DNA of 20,103 nucleotides from an uncultured Bacteroides sp. (GTDB taxonomy: Bacteria > Bacteroidota > Bacteroidia > Bacteroidales > Bacteroidaceae). Under the pieces are notes generated by a model. The model was not told the origin of the DNA. It did no database searches and saw nothing but the letters and a program-made list of their open reading frames with translations. Where the stretch lies: contig UQPQ01000049.1 in NCBI GenBank assembly GCA_900542985.1, positions 1-20,103 of the forward strand, given 5' to 3'. The translations under genes and the position numbers were made by a program. Shown piece after piece: positions 1-11,159 of this stretch. Every line of letters begins with the position of its first letter. Positions within the stretch are counted from its first letter, which is position 1.

Positions 1-15
1 CAGTCTGGGGGATTG
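1..15. repeat. Left copy of 15-bp direct repeat
   Basis: The bases CAGTCTGGGGGATTG are repeated exactly at 20012-20026. Here the GGGGGA also serves as the ribosome binding site of the histidine kinase starting at 23. The repeat may extend further left, outside the window. Whether it is an attachment-site relic or a coincidence cannot be settled from this sequence. Confidence 0.5.
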
Positions 16-22
16 GATATAA

Positions 23-1399
23 ATGGGAAGAGTAAAGAGAAGCAATGCACTCAGCAGGATTTTTATGAGATATGTACTGGTCATGCTTGGATCATTAGTT
101 GGTTTGGTGATTGTTGCTTATCTGCTGCTGTACCTTTTGATTAGTGTGGGCTGTATTTATCCGGCAAATTATGCAGAGCAAAAGATTAATGAAGCATATG
201 ATACGATTCTACGTGCAGATAAAGTGACTGCTGAGATGATTCCCGCACTTTGTGATTATGTAATCTTTTCAGAGAATGGAGAGAAAATAGGTGGAGATCT
301 GTCAGAACAATACGAACAGATAGCATGGAATGTTGCAAAGTACGGAAACGCATCCGGGAAATATTTTTATAAAGTAATTGTAAGGGAAAATGAATATGTT
401 GTATTGCAATATCGCCTGACACCTCAATATCATTCAGCTTTTTTGAGGGAGCATTTTATAGGACCACAGAATGTGATGATTATTATGTCTGTGATTGGAG
501 CGGTAGCGATTATCATCATTCCGTCCATACGTTTTGGAAAAAGAATCAAAAAGCAGATGCAGCCTGTATTAGACGCAATCGGACAAATAAAGGATCAAAA
601 TCTGGAATATGAGACATCCTGTTCCGGTATCAAAGAGTTTGATGACTGTTTATCGGCAATCGATGATATGCGAGATGCATTGCGAGAATCTTTAGAAAAG
701 CAGTGGAAAACAGAGCAGGAAAAGAAACAGCAGATGTCTGCTTTGGCGCATGATATTAAAACACCTCTTACGATTGTACGGGGAAATGCAGAACTACTTT
801 CAGAGACTGAACTGACCACAGAACAGAAGAAAAATATCACTTATGTTTTGAACGGCACAACACAGATACAAAGTTATGTAAAACAGTTGATAGATGTCAC
901 AAAATCATGGAATTGCAGTGATGTTACCTATACAACGGTGAGGTTAGAAGATTTTTTCGCAGATATAAAGGAACAGGCACTCGGACTGGTAGAAATCTAT
1001 CACCAGAAGATAGATTGGAAGGCGGGACAAAGTGATAAAAAGGTAACGATTGCTTATGATCCAATGTTCCGGGCCGTAATGAATGTGATTCAGAATGCAG
1101 TGGAGCATACAAAAGAAAATGGAATCATTTATATTGACGCAAAGGAGCAGGATGACCGGCTGACATTCATTGTGGAGGATAGCGGATCAGGATTTACAAA
1201 AGAAGCATTATTGCATGGCACAGAGCAGTTTTTTATGGATGACACAAGTAGAAATGGCGAAGCCCATTATGGGATGGGACTATTTTTTGCAAAAACTGTG
1301 GCTGAAAAATATGGTGGAGGTATTAAACTTTCAAATTCTGAAAATACAGGTGGGGCGAGGGTAGAAATATTTTTCCTGAGTAGTCAGGAAACAAGCTAA
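23..1399 (+). CDS. Two-component sensor histidine kinase
   Basis: Membrane sensor kinase of 458 residues that would autophosphorylate on histidine and pass the phosphate to a response regulator. Two membrane segments are visible, at about residues 17-45 and 150-169, bracketing an extracytoplasmic loop of about 100 residues. A linker, partly HAMP-like, leads to the H-box with His243 (ALAHDIKTPLT). The ATPase domain has an N-box around Asn358 (QNAVEH), a G1 box DSGSG starting at Asp386, and a C-terminal G2 box (GMGLFF). The ATG at 23 follows a GGGGGA ribosome site with suitable spacing. Size and arrangement resemble kinases of lantibiotic or antimicrobial-peptide sensing systems, but the ligand cannot be inferred. 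The partner regulator should lie just upstream of the window. The gene is intact and probably unrelated to the defence genes downstream. Confidence 0.93.
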   Translation: MGRVKRSNALSRIFMRYVLVMLGSLVGLVIVAYLLLYLLISVGCIYPANYAEQKINEAYDTILRADKVTAEMIPALCDYVIFSENGEKIGGDLSEQYEQIAWNVAKYGNASGKYFYKVIVRENEYVVLQYRLTPQYHSAFLREHFIGPQNVMIIMSVIGAVAIIIIPSIRFGKRIKKQMQPVLDAIGQIKDQNLEYETSCSGIKEFDDCLSAIDDMRDALRESLEKQWKTEQEKKQQMSALAHDIKTPLTIVRGNAELLSETELTTEQKKNITYVLNGTTQIQSYVKQLIDVTKSWNCSDVTYTTVRLEDFFADIKEQALGLVEIYHQKIDWKAGQSDKKVTIAYDPMFRAVMNVIQNAVEHTKENGIIYIDAKEQDDRLTFIVEDSGSGFTKEALLHGTEQFFMDDTSRNGEAHYGMGLFFAKTVAEKYGGGIKLSNSENTGGARVEIFFLSSQETS

Positions 1400-1417
1400 A
1401 TAGACCGCAATTAAGCT

Positions 1418-1437
1418 ATGTAAAAGAAATTTTACAT
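1418..1437. repeat. Perfect 8-bp inverted repeat, 4-nt loop
   Basis: ATGTAAAA-GAAA-TTTTACAT is a perfect palindrome just after the kinase stop codon. It lacks a following T-run, so it is a poor intrinsic terminator. It sits exactly at the 5' edge of the regulator remnant and could be an operator or a scar. Confidence 0.45.
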
Positions 1438-1612
1438 GAGAGCCAGCGGTCTGGTAGAGATAGCCAAAGTACTTCAGACTACGCCGAATTATCTGCTGGG
1501 TTTTGCAGATAATAATGATGGATTTGCGGACGAAGCGCTTGGTTTGTTGCGAGATGTGAAGGATCAGTCTGTAAGAGAGATCCTTTTGAAGCAGATCATG
1601 GCACTGATTTGA
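1436..1612 (+). pseudogene. Remnant of an XRE-family (Cro/CI-type) regulator
   Basis: A 58-codon open stretch begins MRASGLVEIAKVLQTTPNY and ends ...KQIMALI followed by TGA. The segment LVEIAKVLQTTPNYLLGF is typical of the last helices of an XRE helix-turn-helix domain, where a repressor of about 110 residues would continue. The first helices, including the recognition helix, are missing, and there is no ribosome site in front of the ATG. I read it as the 3' end of a regulator cut by an insertion or deletion at about 1436. It is not likely to be functional. Confidence 0.7.
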
Positions 1613-1620
1613 AAAATGTA

Positions 1621-1649
1621 TTGCTTTTGCCCGTACATTGACTTATAAT
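1621..1649 (+). promoter_or_regulatory. Promoter of the toxin-antitoxin pair
   Basis: TTGCTT (1621-1626), a 17-nt spacer and a perfect TATAAT (1644-1649), 27 bp before the antitoxin start at 1677. It fits sigma-A-type spacing. RelB-type antitoxins usually autorepress such a promoter, but I see no clear palindromic operator here. Confidence 0.75.
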
Positions 1650-1676
1650 ATGGGTAAAAGAAAGGGGCGTGATGAT

Positions 1677-1985
1677 ATGGCAGCTAAATCAGCAAATCTT
1701 TATGCAAGAATAGAGCCGGATGTTAAAGAACAGGCTGAGGAAATTCTGGCTACTTTGGGGATCCCGGCATCTAATGCTATCAATATGTTTTATAAGCAGA
1801 TCATTCTAAATAGGGGGCTTCCGTTTGAGGTAAAGATTCCAACTGCGAGACCTGTTGATATTTCGAGAATGAACGCAGAGACTTTGGACATGGAACTTGA
1901 GAAAGGATATGCGGATATGCAGGCAGGGCGTACCAAATCTGCAGCTCAGGTTTTTGCGGATATCCGAAGGGATTATAATGTATGA
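1677..1985 (+). CDS. RelB/DinJ-family antitoxin
   Basis: Antitoxin of 102 residues. The N-terminus (ANLYARIEPDVKEQAEEILATLG and onward) is the ribbon-helix-helix DNA-binding domain of RelB/DinJ proteins, followed by the NMFYKQI...GLPFEVKIP segment typical of the family. The C-terminal part, about residues 60-102, would wrap the toxin. I chose the ATG at 1677 because it follows AAGGGG at good spacing; an in-frame ATG at 1638 lies inside the promoter -10 region and lacks a ribosome site. The stop overlaps the toxin start by 4 bp (ATGA type), which implies translational coupling. As in the family, it should repress its own promoter alone or in complex with the toxin. Confidence 0.9.
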   Translation: MAAKSANLYARIEPDVKEQAEEILATLGIPASNAINMFYKQIILNRGLPFEVKIPTARPVDISRMNAETLDMELEKGYADMQAGRTKSAAQVFADIRRDYNV

Positions 1986-2311
1986 AATATGATGTTACCT
2001 TTACGGAGCAGGCTGAGAACGATCTTCGCGGTATCTTTGAGTATATAGCATTTGATCTTCTTTCGCCTGAGAATGCAGCCGGACAGCTTGACCGGATCGA
2101 AGAAAAAATCCTTTCCTTGGGAGAGTATCCGGAGAAGTTCCGGCAATATGAAAGAGAGCCCTGGAAGAGTCGAAATACACGAGTTGTGCCTGTTGATAAT
2201 TATGTTATTTTCTATATCCCCGATAAGACAAAGAAATTGGTTACAGTGATTCGGGTTATGTATTCCGGAAGAGATGTAGATAAGCAGCTTGATGAATTTA
2301 CAAAGTTATAA
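1982..2311 (+). CDS. RelE/ParE-superfamily toxin
   Basis: Toxin of 109 residues. The features are those of the RelE/ParE fold: an N-terminal strand MKYDVTFTEQAENDL, a helical hairpin (IFEYIAFDLLSPENAAGQL), a conserved basic or aromatic stretch (EPWKSRNTRVVPVDNYVIFY), and a C-terminal VIRVMYSGRD strand. Such proteins either cleave mRNA on the ribosome (RelE) or poison gyrase (ParE). The FYIPD...VTVIRVMYSGRD ending is common to YafQ/RelE and ParE lineages, so I do not choose between them. The gene is coupled to the antitoxin upstream and followed by a terminator 16 bp later, so the pair is an independent unit. It looks intact. Confidence 0.9.
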   Translation: MKYDVTFTEQAENDLRGIFEYIAFDLLSPENAAGQLDRIEEKILSLGEYPEKFRQYEREPWKSRNTRVVPVDNYVIFYIPDKTKKLVTVIRVMYSGRDVDKQLDEFTKL

Positions 2312-2326
2312 TCATAAATCCTATGA

Positions 2327-2366
2327 GGCGTATGAGACATTTGGTTTCATACGTCTTTTCTTTTTT
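2327..2366 (+). terminator. Intrinsic terminator after toxin-antitoxin pair
   Basis: A 12-bp stem (GGCGTATGAGAC with GTTTCATACGTC, two G-T pairs, loop ATTTG) is followed by TTTTCTTTTTT. It separates the toxin-antitoxin unit from the downstream region. Confidence 0.85.
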
Positions 2367-2376
2367 ACTTTTTTGA

Positions 2377-2404
2377 GTTGACTACCGGTCAACAGAAGTT
2401 GACC
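2377..2404. repeat. Overlapping inverted repeats, possible operator
   Basis: GGTCAAC-AGAA-GTTGACC (2387-2404) is a perfect 7-bp inverted repeat. The right arm's motif GTTGAC also occurs at 2377-2382, so the middle copy can pair with either flank. It is too short and lacks a T-run to be a terminator. It may be a protein-binding site in front of the gene at 2513. Confidence 0.4.
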
Positions 2405-2440
2405 GTTTGACGAACGATTTATTCCGTGGCGTTCTGTAGA

Positions 2441-2512
2441 ATGACATATGTAAGCAAGAGGTGACGCAAGCCGGCAAGCCTAACCTCCAAGAAATGTTAT
2501 GGAGGTGCGAAC
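2441..2512 (+). promoter_or_regulatory. Leader with ribosome-site-sequestering hairpin
   Basis: ACCTCCA (2483-2489) pairs perfectly with TGGAGGT (2500-2506), which is the ribosome site of the gene at 2513, so the mRNA leader can hide its own start. GAGGT at 2458-2462 could instead pair with ACCTC at 2483-2487 and free the site. A tiny ORF, MTYVSKR (2441-2464), overlaps that competing strand. This resembles translational attenuation. The hairpin is seen in the sequence; the switch is inference. I found no convincing promoter for it. Confidence 0.4.
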
Positions 2513-2752
2513 ATGTGCATTACAGAAGAAAAACTGGTGGAAGGCTACGGTAATTCAAATCCGCATGAACGCTTCCTACTGATCTACAAGAACTACAGCG
2601 TATTTCCTCAGTTGGTAGACTGTTACGAAACAGGGTTGTTTAATCGGATCCTTTTTGAAGTGGAATACAACAGGCGGAAGAAGAATGACGATGATCTGGG
2701 CGTTAGGGTTCAGACAAGCCATCTCAGCGATCTATCACCTCGGTTCTTATGA
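2513..2752 (+). CDS. Mobile-element-associated hypothetical protein, probably truncated
   Basis: A 79-residue ORF beginning MCITEEKLVEGYGNSNPHER, with NYSVFPQLVDCYETGLFNRI and NDDDLGVRVQTS. From memory this is like the N-terminal part of small proteins found on Lachnospiraceae integrative elements; I do not know its function. The start is clear: GGAGGTG lies 6 nt before the ATG. After about residue 69 the sequence stops looking like the family (HLSDLSPRFL), and the +1 frame continues open across the stop (about 2700-2831). This suggests a frameshift or a junction that has replaced the original 3' part. It may be a non-functional remnant. Confidence 0.6.
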   Translation: MCITEEKLVEGYGNSNPHERFLLIYKNYSVFPQLVDCYETGLFNRILFEVEYNRRKKNDDDLGVRVQTSHLSDLSPRFL

Positions 2753-3028
2753 GATGATTATACAGGAAAGCGTGGAAAAAAGCGAATCCGGGAAAAAAGA
2801 GGAACCGTCAGAATGCCGAGTGGATAAGTTGTAAGGAGAAGGAAAAAGAGACTTCTGGAAAGAGAAAAAAAGGACAAAAGGGAGTACTCTGCAATGAAAA
2901 AAGAGGATAAAAGAGGGAGGGTGGACAGAGATGTGGATAAGAAAATTTCAAGGGAGACATTTGTGCAAAATGAAAAAATAAATTTCGGCGATATGCACAA
3001 AAACATCCATTTACTGGCGTGGGTGTGA
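2753..3028 (+). other. Purine-rich, decayed-looking DNA with short ORFs
   Basis: This stretch is strongly G/A-rich on the + strand. In the frame of the preceding gene only two stops (about 2750 and 2825) interrupt it from 2513 to 3028. The last piece (ATG 2894, stop 3026-3028, 44 residues, highly charged, beginning MKKEDKRGRVDRDVDKKI) has a weak GGGAG in front. A 26-residue ORF starts at 2754 in another frame. None is recognisable. I see either the degraded 3' part of the gene at 2513 or junk; I would not call a gene here. The minus-strand ORF opposite is a by-product of purine richness. Confidence 0.35.
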
Positions 3029-3123
3029 ACTGTAACAGAAATCTAAGAAATCTGGCCTGGAGTCCGTTTTAAAGGACATAAAATGTGGATAATGAAAAGT
3101 GGAGTGAAAGGATAGAATGGAAT

Positions 3124-3176
3124 TTATAGGTATCTATAATTAAATTATTGATATTTGAAGGCGTAAGTGTTATAAT
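3124..3176 (+). promoter_or_regulatory. Promoter and candidate operator for the regulator-Wadjet operon
   Basis: TTGATA (3148-3153), a 17-nt spacer and TATAAT (3171-3176) form a near-consensus promoter. Just upstream, TTATAG-GTAT-CTATAA (3124-3139) is a perfect 6-bp inverted repeat, well placed to bind a regulator such as the small helix-turn-helix protein encoded at 3242. The leader after it has two small hairpins (3195-3207 and 3213-3226). I see nothing in 3029-3123. Confidence 0.75.
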
Positions 3177-3241
3177 TTATTTTGAGTTATTGTAGGCTGC
3201 TAAAGCCGTTTGATGCTGCGTAGCATGTGAGGAATTGTGTA

Positions 3242-3460
3242 ATGAGAGTAAGTTATAACAAGTTGTGGAAAATGCTTATCGATAAAAACATGAAGAAGAT
3301 GGACTTGTTAGAAGCTATAGAAATGAGCCCGAATACGTTAGCAAAATTGGGACGTAATGAGGATGTATCAATGGATGTCCTAAAGCGGATCTGCGCATAT
3401 TTGCAGTGCGATATCGGGGACATTATGGAGATGATTCCAGAGGATGAAAATGGACATTAA
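3242..3460 (+). CDS. Small XRE/Cro-type transcriptional regulator
   Basis: A 72-residue protein that is essentially one helix-turn-helix domain: MRVSYNKLWKMLIDKNMKK, then DLLEAIEMSPNTLAKLGRNE (turn and recognition helix), then MDVLKRICAYLQCDIGDIME. This is the compact Cro/CI-like type that acts as a dimeric DNA-binding regulator. I chose the ATG at 3242, which has GTGAGGA 8 nt upstream; an in-frame GTG at 3227 falls inside that ribosome site. It follows a strong promoter, and its end overlaps the start of jetD by 11 bp. It is therefore cotranscribed and probably translationally coupled with Wadjet, and likely autoregulates the operon to keep these toxic-capable proteins low. The role is inference from position. 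Confidence 0.88.
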   Translation: MRVSYNKLWKMLIDKNMKKMDLLEAIEMSPNTLAKLGRNEDVSMDVLKRICAYLQCDIGDIMEMIPEDENGH

Positions 3461-4475
3461 GAATAAACTACTAGCATACGGGAAAAAGAGCATCACACTT
3501 GAGGCTTTGACCGACTTACTGAAAGCAGATCTGGCGGACACGAAAGGCTTATATGATAGGATTTCCGAACTGGCTGGCGCTTCAATTTTGGAACCAGTAA
3601 AGAACTCAGGCCAGAACGGAAATCGTAAATATCCGCTGTTTAAGAAGTATCGGATCATGATAAAAGAAGAATCGAGTGAAGAGGTTGAAAAACAGATTCG
3701 ACAGCTACATCCGGCTTTGCAAAGGACCGGATACCTATCTTTGCATGTTAAGGAGTATCTGAAGCATAGAGAGGTTGTCGACTGTCTGAATACTTTTCTC
3801 TTTTCGAGGAAAGCGGGGGAACAGATTTCAAGGAAAGAACGGTCTTTTGAGATTTTTGGTCGTGAGAAGGTGTTGGATGATCCGGAGGTGAAGTCTCTGC
3901 TTCGACACTTAGAGATATCCGAATCAGATCTGGGATTCTATGACACTCCGGAGTATTGCTTTCACGATTATATACCTGAGCGGAAAAATGACCTGACCTT
4001 GCTTATTTGCGAGAACAAAGATATATGGTTCAACATCCGGCGGTGTATGTTTGAAGATCATTTTAAGAGCTTGTTTGGCGTGGCTATAGATGGTGTCGTC
4101 TATGGAAATGGAAACAAGGTGTCGAATAAAGCCGGAGCGCTGGTCGAATACGTAAGATTTATGGGAAATCCCAATGTTACCTTCCTGTATTGGGGGGATA
4201 TTGATCGTGAAGGTTTTGATATCTTCCGACGAACAAGAGATGTGAACGATTCCCTGAATATAGAATTATTCATTCCGGGATATAGGAAAATGATTGAACG
4301 AGTGCAGAGTATTTGCCTTGAGGATAGCCCCTCTTCTAAAAAGGAGGGAGTATCTTTTGAGAATTTGTTTGAAGGCTTTTCTACAGAGGAGCGGCATTTT
4401 TTAAACCGTGTTTTAGAAGAAAATAAGCTGATCCCGCAAGAAATTATACCCTATACCGTATTAAGCGAGAGGTGA
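3450..4475 (+). CDS. jetD: Wadjet JetD, Toprim-domain nuclease subunit
   Basis: A 341-residue protein. In Wadjet, JetD is the topoisomerase VI-like nuclease that cuts the plasmid after the JetABC motor has extruded it. The C-terminal half carries a Toprim-like core: Glu188 in LLICENKD, then YWGDID with Asp250 and Asp252 forming the metal-binding DxD. The N-terminal half, residues 1-170, is predicted helical and would contain the DNA-binding or arm region. The start at 3450 is preferred over the ATG at 3444 because the AGAGGA ribosome site is 5 nt before 3450 and overlaps 3444. JetD comes first here, before jetA, whereas in the best-studied systems it is last. The gap to jetA is 4 bp. The catalytic residues are present and the gene is intact. 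Confidence 0.88.
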   Translation: MDIKNKLLAYGKKSITLEALTDLLKADLADTKGLYDRISELAGASILEPVKNSGQNGNRKYPLFKKYRIMIKEESSEEVEKQIRQLHPALQRTGYLSLHVKEYLKHREVVDCLNTFLFSRKAGEQISRKERSFEIFGREKVLDDPEVKSLLRHLEISESDLGFYDTPEYCFHDYIPERKNDLTLLICENKDIWFNIRRCMFEDHFKSLFGVAIDGVVYGNGNKVSNKAGALVEYVRFMGNPNVTFLYWGDIDREGFDIFRRTRDVNDSLNIELFIPGYRKMIERVQSICLEDSPSSKKEGVSFENLFEGFSTEERHFLNRVLEENKLIPQEIIPYTVLSER

Positions 4476-4479
4476 TTGA

Positions 4480-6714
<2,235 letters not shown>

Positions 6715-6731
<17 letters not shown>

Positions 6732-9700
6732 GATCCGGATAGTGAATTTCAATTACAATGACGGAAACCGCTTTATTCCGGATGAGTTATATGATCTAGC
6801 TTCTCCTGATACGGGAAAGGCTTTGAATACGTTGTTTAATTTAAATAATGGTGGTGGAAAGACAGTCCTTGTTCAGCTTATGATGCAACCGGTACATCCA
6901 AAGGCAATGGCCGGTGGAAGACGTATTGAAGACTATTTTTCACACACGGGTGACCATTCGTATATATTGCTGGAATGGAACTTGGATGGAAGCAAGGAAA
7001 AACTGCTGACCGGTATTTCGATTGCAGCAAGTTCGAGTGCATCGACAGAAGAGGACAAAAGAGGCAATTCCGTTAAATACTATACCTTTACGACGCATTA
7101 CGACACATTTTCAGCGTATAGTATCTCGAGTCTTGAGCTGTCAAGCAACGATAATGGAAATTATGTCCCGGCTCAGTTTGACTATGTTAGAGAAAAGGCA
7201 AAGTCAAGTAGGGGACTTTTGACATATTATTCCTCAGATGATGCGGTAAAGTGGGCTGAATTTCTGGCGGAATATGGGATTTTCAGGACGGAGTGGGAAA
7301 GTGTTATTGAAGTGCTGAATAAGGACGAAGGTGGTCTTAATCAGTATTTTGATGAAGCAAAAACCTCCGACAAGCTGATAGCAAAATTTTTCATACCGGC
7401 TATTGAGCAAAAACTGATGAGCGTGGCATCCCAAGGTACTGACTGTTCCCTAGAAACGATGCTTATTAACTATGCCAAGAAGATTATGGACAAGGAATCG
7501 GTAATTAAGCAGCGGGACACCAACAAGAAACTGCTGGAGGATCTCGAGGGCGTTAGCGAGATAAGTGATGACCTCTATAATGCCAACGATGCGTTTGTTG
7601 CGAACGTGTCAGAAACAAGGGGATTTGCGGCTGCACTTGGTAATCGTATGAATGCGGTCAATGAGGAGACTGGCCGGGTTGCTCAGGAAATTGAAGGACA
7701 GAATACTTTGATAACTCGTATTGATCACGAGAAGAAATCAAAGAACTATTATGTCGCCAGTGAAAAGCGTGATCGTGTAAAAGCGGATATGGAAGAGGCT
7801 CTAGCTCTTCTTGAACAAAGTAAAGCTACGCTTGAGGCTAAGAGACATGAAGAAGACATCCTGCAGAGCGCAAAGCTTTATCGGCAGATACAGACAGCGG
7901 ACGGAAAGATTACAGAGCTTAAGAAGCTTATAGAAGACAAAGAGAATCATTCGGATGACGCAGAACGCATTGCAAATTTGAAGTATTCCGTTCTGGTTAA
8001 GGCTAGGGAGGCGAAAAGCGAGCAGGAGAGCATAAGAGCGGAACTGGAGGAAAAAATCAACCAGGAATCCGCAACCGTAAAGGAATGCCAGGACGCAAAG
8101 AAAAAGTCCGAGGCAGCACGTGATAGTGCGAGCAAAAGATATACTGAAGCGGAAGCGGCACTTAATGCAAGCAAGAGTAATACAGATAAGAGAGTTGCCA
8201 ATCTTCAGATAGATGTTATCAGAAGATTTACGGGTTTTTACGCAGAAGAGGAACTTGAGGCTGCGAAATCCCAGAGAGAGGAGTCGAAAAAGGAGCAAGA
8301 GACCGCACTTGCGAGAATTGCGGAACGATTCGAGGACATCAAGAAACGGGAGAACCAGATTCCAGGGGAAATTGCGGATTTAACGATTAATGTTAATAAT
8401 TTATCTCGATCTTTAGAAGATGCGGAGAGTGAGTTAGGAGAATATGATTCTATCTTTGAACAGATTGTAAGAATCTGCGAGAAGTATAGCCATGAAAGTA
8501 CTGCAGCTTTTACGGGAGTTCTGCGTGATGAGATCCGTAGGGATATTGACACGACTGAGGCGGATATTGCGACAAAAAAGCGAAAGCTTGACAGTCTCAA
8601 AGAGAAAAGGAAAGCGGCAGAGTCAGGCTATCTGCATATACTCCCGGAAATCATGGCTTATGTGAATTCAACGGGATTAAATCCAACAACCGGTGAAGAG
8701 TATATATGTGGTCTGATTGAGGCTGGCACAGTATCCGTAGACAGAGCGGAGGAGATCCTGGGTACTTACCCGGAGATGGCCTATGCACTATTGTTCAATA
8801 ATGAGAAAGACATCAAGAGACTATTGTCAGCCGGAAACATCGAATGGCTTCCGGCTGTAGTTCCTCTGTTTACGATGGCACAAATTGATCATATCTTTGA
8901 TGGAACAAAGGAAGCAGGTGCTTTTCTAACCGCGCATGATAAAAGCTTCTTCGCCGATAGAGAGGGATATTTTGACCGCTTAAGCGATGAAATATCCAAT
9001 CTGGAAGACCGACTGGCTCAGCTTCTAAACCATCTGCAGGAAGGCAAGGAAGATCGGAATGTAGCAGACCGATTTACTTATGCTGAAGATTGGAGAAAAG
9101 TGCAGGAAACTCAGATCGCAAGTTATAAAGATCGAATCCGCGAATTTGAGAAAAAAAAGAAAGAGCTTGAGAGTGAACTGCAGAGGCTTCAAGAGGAAGG
9201 AAGCCATCTGACAGAGCGGCAGAAGGAGTGTACTGACTTAATTCAGAAGGTCGATAAATGGCTGGATTCGTTTTGCGAATTGCGCGAAATGATATCTGAA
9301 GAGCAGGATAAGTATAAAGCGGAGCAAGATTTGTACATGGCAAAAAGTGCTGCCGAGGCTGATTATAAGGCTGCATGCGATGCTGTGGAGATGCATGTTA
9401 AGGAAATGGCGTCATTGCAGGAAAGAATGGAAAGTATTGAGGTCTTGATAAGAGATATCAATTCCATTCTTGAAAATGTCGACAATGCTAAGTCGTCCGA
9501 AGTTCTTGAAGGTGATTATTCGACCCTCTTCGCACAGTACAAAGCACTTTTGAGTAATATGGACGAGAGTCTGGCAGGATTAAGAAGCACTCTGGAATCA
9601 GAACAGAATTCGAAGCAGAGGTATGAAGAGGAACTGGCCGGCTATTCGTGCGAGGAGAGCGAATATGCAGATCCGACGCTTTCAGTGGAAATATTATCCA

Positions 9701-11094
9701 AAGTAAGACAAGAGAGAGAAACTTATGAAAAGACCCGGGATTCAAGGCAGGATGAGTATACAGACAAGAAGGGCGATTATATTGCTGCAGAGCAGGAAGT
9801 GAAGCATGCCCAGGAAGCTCTGGCTGAACATGAGGGTATTCCTCTTCCTCAAGAAGAAATTGGAGAAGCGTTTAAAGAGAGATTATCAAAAGCACGAGAA
9901 GAGATAAAGAGGCTTAGAAGTCGGCTTAATATCTTAGAAAATGAAAAGCGTTCTTTGGAAAAAATCTCTTATCAGGTTAATAGTGAACTTGAGGGGTATT
10001 CAGAAGGAATTGTTGCTGAAGGCACCATCTTGAGCGCGAATCCGGATGAGCAATGGAAAACACTTAAAGCAAAACTTATCTTTAGCAAGACTGAATACAC
10101 TCGAAAGAGAGAGGAATTATACAGAAAGATACAGACTACTGTCACGACTTATAAGGACATCGCGCTGGCGGAGATTGTAGGGAAATTGAACGCGATTGGC
10201 GGGATGATCGATGCTACTGAGATTAAAGGCGATCGCCTGTTTACAATAAGTGAAAGCATTACCGCAATGATTGAATCTATTCGCAAGATCAATAGCAAGA
10301 TTGAAACGGATCTTAGGGAGATTACGAACGATTTCAATGATTTGGTCGAACAGTGCTTCTTACAGGGAAAACGAGTGTACGAAGATCTCAGAATAATTGC
10401 CAGTAGCTCAAAGGCACATATCTATGATGGAAAGCCTCAAATCCCGATGCTGAAGATGGACCTTCCTGAAGAAATGGAATTGTCCGAAGAAGCATCCAGG
10501 ATGTCTATTCGAAATGAAATAGAGAAAGGCGCCAACGAAATCAAGGAGATGCTGGTTAATAACTTTGAGGAAAAGCAGATTCAGAAACGGGCGAAGAGCA
10601 TTGTAGGAAGTGAAAGGCTCCTTCACAAATACATCATTAGGGAAACTGTCCCGGTGAAGGTTTACAAGATTGATTTGAATGTTGCGAATTCGTCTTATAA
10701 GAGATGGGAAGACACCTTGACCCAAAGCTCCGGAGCCGAAAAATTTGTGGTGTTCTTCTCGGTAGTGCTTACTCTTATGAATTATACGCGATCCACATCC
10801 GGAATCGTAAGCAAAGAGGCCAAGAGCGTTCTTATCCTGGATAATCCGTTTGGAAAGATTACCTCGGCGCATTTGCTGAAGCCTATGTTTGATATTGCAA
10901 AACACTTCAATGTTCAGCTTATATGCCTTTCGGACATTAACAAAAGTGATGTCACCAGCTGCTTTGAGTGCGTGATTAAGCTCGTCATTAAGCAACAGGC
11001 ATTAAGCAATTTCGAGATAATGACCCATGAAGACAATGAGAGAATAGAACACGGCTACTATAAGATTATGAATGGGCAGATGAGTCTGTTTTAA
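6715..11094 (+). CDS. jetC: Wadjet JetC, SMC-like motor ATPase
   Basis: A 1459-residue MukB/SMC-like ATPase, the loop-extruding motor of Wadjet. Walker A is NNGGGKT with Lys49. Long coiled coils run at about residues 265-640 and 790-1230. They flank a globular hinge (about 640-790, containing YLHILPEIMAYVNSTG and NIEWLPAVVPLF). The C-terminal head has the ABC signature QSSGAEK (1337-1343) and Walker B VLILDNPFGK with Asp1376. The residue after Asp1376 is Asn1377, where classical ABC/SMC ATPases have the catalytic Glu. The start has GAGGAGG 7 nt upstream. It is longer than the MukB-like JetC of type I systems as I remember it. The gene is intact. A 65-bp gap without terminator or clear promoter separates it from the next gene. 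Confidence 0.9.
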
Positions 11095-11159
11095 TGTATT
11101 GTTACCAAAATTGTTTTGAAGAAAAGCATGGATGAAGAATGAATTAAAGGAGGAATACT

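Noticed and set aside
1418..1437. Terminator of the histidine kinase
   Set aside because: A perfect but A/T-rich stem with no following T-run on the + strand.
2758..3006. Minus-strand ORF of 82 codons in the purine-rich gap
   Set aside because: Translation is a Phe/Leu/Ser run caused by G/A-rich + strand; no ribosome site or recognisable motif.
7801..8298. Minus-strand ORF of 165 codons opposite jetC coiled coil
   Set aside because: Leu/Phe/Ser-rich translation is the usual reverse of Lys/Glu-rich coiled coil; no start signals.
10408..10995. Minus-strand ORF of 195 codons opposite the JetC head
   Set aside because: It is the complement of a region with clear ABC signature and Walker B motifs on the + strand.
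11095..11159. Separate promoter for the zinc-ribbon/helicase group
   Set aside because: TTGTTA near 11099 has no acceptable -10 at 16-18 nt, so I do not call it.
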